Shown here: piece after piece, positions 1 through 5,659 of the stretch | Layout of the letters: each line of letters opens with the position of its first letter | How positions within the stretch are numbered: the stretch's first letter is position 1 | Program-made: the position numbers and the translations under genes | The notes under the pieces: generated by a model | The model's input: only the letters and a program-made list of their open reading frames with translations | Told to the model about the DNA's origin: nothing | The model's database searches: none | NCBI GenBank assembly: GCA_021826505.1 | Contig: JAKAZV010000001.1 | Span: 1 to 34,474, forward strand | Direction: 5' to 3' | Origin: Acidobacteriota bacterium | GTDB taxonomy: Bacteria > Acidobacteriota > Terriglobia > Terriglobales > SCQP01 | DNA: 34,474 nucleotides

Positions 1-1575
1 ATGAAAGTCAACATTTTCAAGCAGCGTCGCGTTCCGGGCGTTGATGGTGTCGGAGAACATGAGACTATCCAGCGGCGAGACGCGGACCGTCCAATAGGTA
101 CTTTCATCGGTGTGCGGGTTCAGCGCAGTGTAGGGCGTGCCGACGGTCACGGTCTGCACCGCGCCATGAATCGCCAGCCAGGAAACCGGGTGATAATCGA
201 GGCCCAGAATCGGCCATGCCGTTTTGATCCGGTGCGTCAGGGTCGGATCCGCGACTCCCTGGCTTAAAAATTCGATATCATCTTTCATCAGCCGCACGCC
301 CGGGCGGATCTGAACCGATGGCCATGGGTTGAGCAGCAGGCTCAGATCGAGTTGCTGCTGGCCCATGCGCCATTCATTGGTTTGCGTATCGGAATACGGG
401 GTGGTGGTGTCGAACAGCGAGGTTTCTGCCGCGACCGCCGTCGTGTCGATGCGGCTATAGCGGTAGTCAGCGAGAAACGCCGCCCACGGCAGCAGTTGCC
501 AATCCAGGCCCTGCGTGGCGATCTGCTCCGGCGAACGGAGATTGGCCCGTGACGAAAGCGCGACGCTATAAGGCTGCGGATTCGCGCCGGAGGGCAGGAC
601 AGACGCCAAGCCATTGAATTCCATGTCGAGCGCCGCCGGGCCGGTGTAGTGATAGGCCATATAGGATCCGTGCCAGCGCAGTTCCGGAAACAGATCGCCG
701 GAATAGGACGTTTCGAGCAAGGGCGAACTCCGTTGAATCGCTTCGACCCAGGAAGCATGCGAGAGCGGTTGATTGCGCGTCGTCGGATCGTCCACGTTGA
801 TCGACAGTTCCGGCGACTGCAAGTTCACCCCATTGATCGCTTCTTCATAGCGATCAAACCCCAGCATGACGCGGACATTCCAGCTATGATAGGAATCTTC
901 GATTCCAGCCCGGATACGCTGGTCGGATTCATCGATGGGGGCCGACATGAGAAATGGATTGCCACGCGCATAGAATCCCCACGAACCCGGCGCTCCATAG
1001 AAATCCAGCGAGCGCGTGGTTTCATCCCAGCCGCTTCTCAGGCTGCTGTCATAGAGAAACCGCAGGCGCAGACGCCGCGTCAGATGGACCGCAAGATCGA
1101 CGTGGCCCACCTTGCGCACGGTGGAATAGGCATGATTGGGCGTGAGCCCATGAAAGCCGCCGGCGATGGCCGCCATATCGTCCTCGCCCCAGGTGAAATA
1201 ACTCTGGCGAAAGTTCACCCGCAGGTCGTAAACACCCGTCTTGTGAACGGTGAGCTGACCAGTCGGGAATGGATCGTTCCCGATGCCGCTCAGGGTGAAA
1301 GAAAATTGATCCGCCCAGGGATTATTTCCCGTGCGGCTTCTGCCGAACAAATCGAAATCGGATAACCCAAGCCCCTTCCGCAAATCGAGCAAGCTGCGGA
1401 ATACTTCACCGTTACCGTGGGTATCGAGGAAGCGCACCGAGGATCCAAAATCTCCCTGGACGGCAAAATCACTCCATCCCGTTCCGATTTCCGGCGCCTG
1501 CTGGGCCGAAGCCGTGGCTACACACCAGAAGAGCGCCGACAGAAGCAGCCCAATCACTCTCGCCCGTGCCAGCAT
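1..1575 (-). CDS. Outer-membrane beta-barrel protein, MtrB/PioB-like (partial, C-terminus off the left edge)
   Basis: An open frame of 525 codons runs from an ATG at 1575 to the first base of the window with no stop. GGAGGAAACTC lies just upstream as a strong ribosome binding site. Residues 1-24 are a Sec signal peptide (LLLSALFWCV core, cleavage near ASA). The mature part is rich in alternating aromatic and polar strands separated by Asp/Asn/Gly turns, as in large outer-membrane barrels. It lies 54 nt downstream of a ten-heme cytochrome on the same strand, which is the usual order for the MtrA-MtrB and PioA-PioB pairs, where the barrel sheathes the cytochrome. The CxxC near the mature N-terminus of Shewanella MtrB is absent. 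The barrel assignment rests on composition, export signal and context. The family name is inference. Confidence 0.75.
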   Translation of the reverse strand, partial: MLARARVIGLLLSALFWCVATASAQQAPEIGTGWSDFAVQGDFGSSVRFLDTHGNGEVFRSLLDLRKGLGLSDFDLFGRSRTGNNPWADQFSFTLSGIGNDPFPTGQLTVHKTGVYDLRVNFRQSYFTWGEDDMAAIAGGFHGLTPNHAYSTVRKVGHVDLAVHLTRRLRLRFLYDSSLRSGWDETTRSLDFYGAPGSWGFYARGNPFLMSAPIDESDQRIRAGIEDSYHSWNVRVMLGFDRYEEAINGVNLQSPELSINVDDPTTRNQPLSHASWVEAIQRSSPLLETSYSGDLFPELRWHGSYMAYHYTGPAALDMEFNGLASVLPSGANPQPYSVALSSRANLRSPEQIATQGLDWQLLPWAAFLADYRYSRIDTTAVAAETSLFDTTTPYSDTQTNEWRMGQQQLDLSLLLNPWPSVQIRPGVRLMKDDIEFLSQGVADPTLTHRIKTAWPILGLDYHPVSWLAIHGAVQTVTVGTPYTALNPHTDESTYWTVRVSPLDSLMFSDTINARNATLLENVDFH

Positions 1576-1592
1576 GAGTTTCCTCCCCTTCT

Positions 1593-1626
1593 GGATGCGG
1601 AGCGGTTGGTTGGCCGCTCCGCACCC
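1593..1626 (-). repeat. Strong intercistronic hairpin between the decaheme cytochrome and the barrel gene
   Basis: Arms TGCGGAGCGG (1596-1605) and CCGCTCCGCA (1614-1623) pair perfectly over 10 bp with an 8-nt loop. A G-U pair and two further G-C pairs extend the stem to 1593-1626. It sits in the 54-nt gap, just upstream of the ribosome binding site of the barrel gene, and no T-run follows. It could stabilise the 3' end of the cytochrome message or tune barrel expression. The 8-bp core CGGAGCGG/CCGCTCCG is also the stem of the hairpin at 3884-3903. Confidence 0.7.
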
Positions 1627-1629
1627 GGT

Positions 1630-2676
1630 TCACTTCAACAAGTACGGATCGGTATTCGAGCCGTGCACGGCCACGTGGCAGCGCACGCAATCTCCCCGCG
1701 TCTGGAAACCGAGCCGCCCATGCGGCACGTTGTCGGCATGCGGGGCAAGGTGACATTCCAGACACAGGGTCCGGGTATCACGCCGTTTCAATAGCAGCCG
1801 ATTGACGCTGCCGTGAGGTGTGTGACAGGCCAGACAGCCGGTGACGAACGAGGCTGGATGTTCATAGACAAAGGGGCCGCGTTTGCCGGGATGGCATTTA
1901 AGGCATCCGGCCTGACCGATGCGCGCGTTAAAAAGGCCATGTGGGACTCTGCTATGAGGGTTATGGCAGCTGGAACAACTCAGCAATCCCTCAGGCACGC
2001 GATGATGCACAGGCAAGGCAAATTGCGCGCGCACATCGCCGTGACAGGTGTAGCACAGAACCGGCTCGGGCTGTTTCAGCATTCCATCGCGCAGCCAGGT
2101 GAGCTCTTCCGGCCGCTGTGGAACTTCATACAGCATGGCCAATGCCGGCTGCGGCGCAGCATGGATCGGCACAATGTCATCGGTCAGATGCGAGGTGTGG
2201 CACCCGGAGCAATCGACGCCGTTGAGCAGATGGGTCGAGTGTTCAAATCCCGCCTGGCGAGGGCCGCTGGCGTGACAGTAAAGACAATGCTCCGCGTTCT
2301 CGCGCGGCGAGGCATGAAAGCCGAAAATGAGCCGGTTCGCCGCCGCCGTTTTGGCATCGTCGCCATGGGCCGCCCGCTCCGCCCGCGCATGGGCGCGGCC
2401 GGGGCCATGACAGGTTTCGCAGCTCATCAGAGGCTTGCCATTGGGCGCGCGCAGCCGCGCGTGCGGGGTCTTAAGAAACTCCACCACCTCGGCCTTATGA
2501 CAAGACTTGCAATCGCGGATGCTGGCCGATTCGAAGGCGGGAATCGCCGCCGGATGGCGCCAAGCCACCGAGGCGGCATGATGAACGCCCGGCGTGGTTT
2601 GCGCGAAGACAAAGGATGAAAGTGATACCAGGGTTGAGAAGACAAGTCGAAGCGCGAAGCCAGTGGATATTTTCAT
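1630..2676 (-). CDS. Periplasmic decaheme c-type cytochrome, MtrA/PioA/DmsE type
   Basis: A protein of 348 aa with a signal peptide (residues 1-25, ending FVFA). It has exactly ten CXXCH heme motifs, starting at residues 56, 86, 131, 156, 208, 234, 258, 281, 305 and 330. Size and heme count match the MtrA family (about 330 aa, ten hemes). The C-terminal signature CVRCHVAVHGSN is typical of the family. Family members span an outer-membrane barrel as a heme wire between periplasmic donors and the outside; that role is inferred here. The barrel gene follows 54 nt downstream. The ATG overlaps the stop of a possible 68-aa upstream frame in an ATGA arrangement. No strong ribosome binding site precedes the start (GGTGATGGA only), so translational coupling is possible. 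Confidence 0.95.
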   Translation of the reverse strand: MKISTGFALRLVFSTLVSLSSFVFAQTTPGVHHAASVAWRHPAAIPAFESASIRDCKSCHKAEVVEFLKTPHARLRAPNGKPLMSCETCHGPGRAHARAERAAHGDDAKTAAANRLIFGFHASPRENAEHCLYCHASGPRQAGFEHSTHLLNGVDCSGCHTSHLTDDIVPIHAAPQPALAMLYEVPQRPEELTWLRDGMLKQPEPVLCYTCHGDVRAQFALPVHHRVPEGLLSCSSCHNPHSRVPHGLFNARIGQAGCLKCHPGKRGPFVYEHPASFVTGCLACHTPHGSVNRLLLKRRDTRTLCLECHLAPHADNVPHGRLGFQTRGDCVRCHVAVHGSNTDPYLLK

Positions 2677-2879
2677 TCCATCACCGCCTTGCTTCTTGCA
2701 CGTGACTTACCAAAACTTCTTGCCCGATCCAAGCCTGCATTGCTCGCCGCGGCGGCTTTTTCCCGCCGCATATTCACCATATCCGGCGTGCCGTGATGAG
2801 CCAATGATTTGTAATATATCTCAGCATGGGGTACGCAAATACTGGTGTGAGCGGCGTCATAGGCGGGTATAACCGGCAT
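2673..2879 (-). CDS. Possible small ORF coupled to the decaheme cytochrome gene
   Basis: A 68-aa frame starts at an ATG at 2879 (a TTG lies at 2882) and ends in a TGA that overlaps the cytochrome start as ATGA, the classic layout for coupled translation. The protein has no signal peptide, no membrane segment and no heme motif. Its C-terminal half is basic and alanine-rich, and the N-terminal half has a His-rich stretch (AHHGTPD). I do not recognise it. The same DNA could equally be an untranslated leader, since it contains a 7-bp inverted repeat and a CRP-like half-site pair. Third-position GC looks lower than in neighbouring genes. Low confidence. Confidence 0.28.
   Translation of the reverse strand: MPVIPAYDAAHTSICVPHAEIYYKSLAHHGTPDMVNMRREKAAAASNAGLDRARSFGKSRARSKAVME
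2749..2769. repeat. 7-bp inverted repeat upstream of the decaheme cytochrome gene
   Basis: GCGGCGG (2749-2755) and CCGCCGC (2763-2769) are perfect complements around a 7-nt loop (CTTTTTC). In the minus-strand transcript this hairpin lies about 75 nt before the cytochrome start. It could be an operator or a leader hairpin, or it may be codons of the possible small ORF. Confidence 0.4.
2846..2861. promoter_or_regulatory. CRP/FNR-family-like site between the divergent cytochrome operons
   Basis: TGTGA-N6-TCATA matches 9 of the 10 fixed bases of the CRP consensus TGTGA-N6-TCACA. It lies 85 nt before the start at 2947 and 169 nt before the decaheme start. A CRP/FNR-family regulator is encoded at 4415-5191 and its recognition helix carries both CRP-like and FNR-like contact residues. 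A single imperfect site in GC-rich DNA can be chance. Confidence 0.35.
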
Positions 2880-2946
2880 CAAAGACTCATCTGCGCCCGC
2901 ATGCTCGGATAGGTATATGCAGACAGTTCCGTCAGAAAGGATAACG

Positions 2947-3879
2947 ATGCGGACTCGTCAGTTGGGGCCAGGTATGCTGCTGCTGGGAATTTTGAGCGCC
3001 GGACTGCCGGCGCAGGTCCGGCTTTCCGGCCGAATCCGGATTCCTCCGCCCGCAACGACCCGCCTGCCGGGCGTGCTGATGGCGCCGGCGGCGCTGCCGG
3101 CGGCGGTGTATTTGCTGCCGGAGCGGCCGACGGCGGCTCTGCCGGGCAGCCAGGATTCATATCTGATACGGGTCGTCTGGAACCACTTTCAACCCGCCCT
3201 GCGGGTGGTGCCGGCCGGCGCGAAGGTGGTATTTGAGAACCAGGGAACCATCAATGTTTCGCTTCAACTGTTGCGGCTGCGCGGGCAGCGGCTGTTCGAG
3301 GGACACTGCGCCATCTGTCATGGCGCCAATGGCGAGGCGATGACCCCGGTCGGCTCCAGTATGCGGCCGCATGCCTTGAATCTGACCGCGCCGGCGATTC
3401 AGGCCAGGAGCGAATCCCAACTGGCGCAAATCGTATGGCACGGCATTGCCGGCAGCGGCATGCCGCGCTGGCATCGCGTGCTCAGCTACGCCGAACTGCG
3501 GCGCATTGTGCACTACGTCAAACAACTGCCGCAACTGGATGCGGGCACCGAGCTGCCGCCGCGGGGCGCGGCCGCGCGCCGGGCGCGCGGCTGGCGGAAT
3601 GAATCGTTGGGCATACTGCGGCCAAACGCAACCCTGGTCCGCCGCTTTCCCAGCCTGGGCATTTATCCGGTGCGCATCGCCGGCCAGAACGGCGAGCGGG
3701 GCTACATCCTGGTGGCGCCGAGCTCCTACTGTAACGTGACCAACGCACAAGGTTATTACCGGCTTCCGCCGGCGCCGCCCGGCCGCTATCAACTGGTGGT
3801 ATGGCATCCCGGCAACCCGGCGGAAACCCGAATCATTGAACTGCATGGTGACAAACAAATAAGTCTGAATCTGCATTGA
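2947..3879 (+). CDS. Exported monoheme cytochrome c inserted in a degenerate cupredoxin-like scaffold
   Basis: I chose the ATG at 2947 (310 aa) because AAAGGATAACG precedes it and a signal peptide follows at once (LLLGILSAGLPAQ). Residues about 70-110 look like the first half of a methylamine-utilisation-type cupredoxin (VVPAGAKVVFENQG). Residues 113-197 are a class I cytochrome c with CAICH at 121-125 and a probable Met ligand at 172 (SGMPRW). Residues about 235-298 resume the second cupredoxin half (VTNAQGYYRL, PPGRYQLVVWH). In relatives the copper ligands are a His in HNV and a CxxHxxM loop. Here the first is INV and the loop is missing. So this reads as a heme domain inserted into a scaffold without copper. 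It is probably a periplasmic electron carrier paired with the next cytochrome gene. Confidence 0.85.
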   Translation: MRTRQLGPGMLLLGILSAGLPAQVRLSGRIRIPPPATTRLPGVLMAPAALPAAVYLLPERPTAALPGSQDSYLIRVVWNHFQPALRVVPAGAKVVFENQGTINVSLQLLRLRGQRLFEGHCAICHGANGEAMTPVGSSMRPHALNLTAPAIQARSESQLAQIVWHGIAGSGMPRWHRVLSYAELRRIVHYVKQLPQLDAGTELPPRGAAARRARGWRNESLGILRPNATLVRRFPSLGIYPVRIAGQNGERGYILVAPSSYCNVTNAQGYYRLPPAPPGRYQLVVWHPGNPAETRIIELHGDKQISLNLH

Positions 3880-3881
3880 TG

Positions 3882-3905
3882 TTCCGCTCCGGAAACGGAG
3901 CGGGA
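3882..3905 (+). repeat. GAAA-tetraloop hairpin between the two cytochrome genes
   Basis: CCGCTCCG (3884-3891), loop GAAA and CGGAGCGG (3896-3903) form a perfect 8-bp stem. A T-G and a T-A pair extend it to 3882-3905. It lies in the 50-nt gap and ends 24 nt before the next start, upstream of AGGAGG. No T-run follows, so it is not a standard terminator. Its stem has the same 8-mers as the hairpin at 1593-1626, with the arm order reversed in the message. Confidence 0.7.
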
Positions 3906-3929
3906 TCAAGCTCAGGAGGGCCACGATTT

Positions 3930-4304
3930 ATGAATGCTCATTTTCCCAAACGGTTAGGATTCCTGATCACTGTCTCAACTCTACTGATGCTGTGCCTGTG
4001 GTTCGCCCCCATGCTTCCGGCGAGGACTACAGGCGCCGATAGCGCTCAGATTCGCCTCGGCCGAAAAGTATTCATGTCCCGATGCGCAGTCTGTCATAAG
4101 GCGGACGGCACCGGGCAGAGCTATCTCGGTCCCAAAGCCAACCTGCACCGCCGGGTGGTGCAAAAAAAACCTGATGCCAAGCTGGCCGCTTTTATTAAAA
4201 AAGGCTATCCGCCCATGCCGGCCTGGGAAGGGGTGCTGACGCCGGCGCAGCTTCGGGCGGTCATCCGCTTCCTACGGACATTTAAGCCGGCAGGCGGGAA
4301 ATGA
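3930..4304 (+). CDS. Small exported monoheme cytochrome c
   Basis: A 124-aa protein that starts at ATG 3930 behind AGGAGGGCCACGATTT. Residues about 9-31 form a hydrophobic signal peptide or anchor (LITVSTLLMLCLWF). The mature part is a compact class I cytochrome c: CAVCH at about residues 51-55, G-T-G soon after, Met ligand in PPMPAW, and the C-terminal helix LTPAQLRAVIRFLRTF. It is typical of the c6/cbb3-like mono-heme group. It follows the cupredoxin-cytochrome fusion after 50 nt and is very likely cotranscribed with it. It may shuttle electrons in the periplasm towards or away from the decaheme protein; that part is inference. Confidence 0.9.
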   Translation: MNAHFPKRLGFLITVSTLLMLCLWFAPMLPARTTGADSAQIRLGRKVFMSRCAVCHKADGTGQSYLGPKANLHRRVVQKKPDAKLAAFIKKGYPPMPAWEGVLTPAQLRAVIRFLRTFKPAGGK

Positions 4305-4414
4305 CGCACCTCGGGGCGGCGGAGACAAGGGTTTTTTGACGCGGGCTGTGGGCTTTCACCCAGCGGCCAGACGCTGCAGCCGTATTTTATTTGAGTTAAA
4401 AAGAGCGGCCGTGC

Positions 4415-5191
4415 TCAGGCGTCTTTCAGCATTTGCAATGCGCGCGGTTTAATCAATAGAAAGCCGTTGCCCCGCCGCCGCAGGATGCCTTGCCTGCGCA
4501 GATCAGACAGAATCCGGCTGACGGTTTCGCGCGAGGTGCCAATGCTATCGGCAATGTCCTGCTGAGTCAGCGGAAGATTGACCAGCGTGCCCTGGGGGTT
4601 GTCCTGGCCGTGTTCCAGGGCGTGGGAAAGCAGCAGTTCGGCTAAGCGGGCGCCGACATGACGATGCAACGTCAATATGCGGGTGTGTTCCCAGGATCGC
4701 TGCAACTGCAGGGCGAGAGCCTCGATAATGGTCCGGTAGTTGTTGGGATGGTCGGCTAAAAACGCCAGAAACTGCGCGCGCGGGATGAAGCTGATCTGGC
4801 AGGGCAGCAGAGTTTCCGCGCTGACCGGATAGGGGCTGCCGCTGAGCGAACTGCTGATGCCCAACACCTCGCCCCGGCCGACACGGCGTAAAATTACCGT
4901 GGCGCCTTGCGCGGAATGGGCGAAGGTCTTGATTTCTCCCGAGCAGATCACATAGATGCCGCGCGCCGGCTCACCTTCAAAAAACAGCACCACGCCGCGC
5001 GGATACCAGGCGGTCTGGCGAATCTCGAGCAATTTGGTCAGCTCCGCTTTCTCGAAATGGCCGAGAAAGCAGGTATCGGCGCTGGCGCAACCGTCACAGC
5101 GCGGAATGGTTGAATGGCCGGCTGCCCTGGTAGCAGCAGCGCTCGTTACCTGCGTGCGCTCTGTTGCCCGGGTGATAGGTTTTTGCACCAT
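4415..5191 (-). CDS. FNR-type CRP-family transcription regulator with four Fe-S cysteines
   Basis: A 258-aa protein with ribosome binding site AAAGGGG six nt before the ATG. The N-terminus has C32-x2-C35-x5-C41, the exact spacing of the E. coli FNR cluster ligands C20, C23 and C29. A fourth Cys, C131 in ETLLPCQIS, fits FNR C122. A cyclic-nucleotide-binding-type barrel spans about 45-150, a long dimer helix about 150-195, and a helix-turn-helix about 205-240. The recognition helix reads SRETVSRIL: E222, S225 and R226 match the FNR contacts, while R221 matches a CRP contact. It probably senses oxygen through a [4Fe-4S] cluster. It converges on the cytochrome operon, and a near-perfect FNR box upstream suggests autoregulation. 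Confidence 0.92.
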   Translation of the reverse strand: MVQKPITRATERTQVTSAAATRAAGHSTIPRCDGCASADTCFLGHFEKAELTKLLEIRQTAWYPRGVVLFFEGEPARGIYVICSGEIKTFAHSAQGATVILRRVGRGEVLGISSSLSGSPYPVSAETLLPCQISFIPRAQFLAFLADHPNNYRTIIEALALQLQRSWEHTRILTLHRHVGARLAELLLSHALEHGQDNPQGTLVNLPLTQQDIADSIGTSRETVSRILSDLRRQGILRRRGNGFLLIKPRALQMLKDA

Positions 5192-5276
5192 AGAATCCCC
5201 TTTACAGCCGCTGGCCGGCGTCCCTGCCTGATCCGTCCCTGGTCACCGCAGGGTTCCAGCCATGGTCCAAACGGAC

Positions 5277-5290
5277 TTGATAACGATCAT
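5277..5290. promoter_or_regulatory. FNR box upstream of the FNR-type regulator gene
   Basis: TTGAT-AACG-ATCAT matches 9 of 10 fixed bases of the FNR consensus TTGAT-N4-ATCAA. Its centre is about 92 nt upstream of the regulator start codon. The encoded protein has the E-S-R recognition residues that read TTGAT in FNR, so autoregulation is the simplest reading. Confidence 0.6.
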
Positions 5291-5399
5291 GCACTTGTGT
5301 TGCCAAAGTCATCCAGATGTCTCGGTAGGCATGGCGCGCCGCCATATTATTTAGCGGGCAAATGGGGTCCAGGTGTCATTTACTGGAGTTACAGCACTG

Positions 5400-5415
5400 G
5401 GTGATGTGCATCACA
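5400..5415. promoter_or_regulatory. Palindromic CRP/FNR-family-like site upstream of tRNA-Ala/moeA
   Basis: GGTGA-TGTGCA-TCACA matches 9 of 10 fixed bases of the CRP consensus. The core GTGAT-N4-ATCAC (5401-5414) is a perfect palindrome and resembles FNR-type half-sites. It lies 209 nt upstream of the regulator gene and about 145 nt upstream of the tRNA. Which gene it serves is unknown. Confidence 0.45.
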
Positions 5416-5558
5416 GGATGGCATGGCGGAAGAAATGCGGCTGCGCCCGAAAAGGCTGTTCGCTTGAAACCGGCGGCAGGTTGCGTAAGCGAATTGGCAT
5501 AGAGTTGAGCTTGCATGCATGGCTCAGATGACGGAAAATAAAGAAGACCGATCTTCGT

Positions 5559-5634
5559 GGGGCTGTGGCGCAGCTGGGAGCGCGCTTCAATGGCATTGAA
5601 GAGGTCGCGGGTTCGACTCCCGCCAGCTCCACCA
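5559..5634 (+). tRNA. tRNA-Ala, anticodon GGC
   Basis: A 76-nt cloverleaf. The acceptor arm GGGGCTG pairs with CAGCTCC and includes the G3-U70 wobble that identifies alanine tRNAs. The anticodon stem is CTTCA/TGAAG with loop ATGGCAT, giving anticodon GGC. The T arm is GCGGG-TTCGACT-CCCGC. The CCA end is encoded (5632-5634). It reads GCC and GCU alanine codons; GCC is common in this GC-rich genome. The moeA start follows 25 nt later. Confidence 0.97.
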
Positions 5635-5659
5635 AATCTCTCCGATTCTTTTCCATCCC

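Larger units (their letters stand above)
5192..5558. other. 367-nt intergenic region between the FNR-type gene and tRNA-Ala
   Basis: This stretch has no credible coding frame. It holds the FNR box at 5277-5290 and a palindromic CRP/FNR-like site at 5400-5415. It must also hold the promoters for the leftward regulator and the rightward tRNA-moeA transcripts. No clear -10/-35 pair stood out. Confidence 0.7.

Noticed and set aside
342-1365. Several frames in the first 1.4 kb, including a 238-aa plus-strand frame
   Set aside because: They are shadows of the long minus-strand barrel gene, which has a signal peptide, a strong ribosome binding site and no stop across 525 codons.
4305-4414. Run of six T after GC-rich DNA as a terminator for the cytochrome operon
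   Set aside because: No convincing stem directly precedes the T-run at about 4331-4336.
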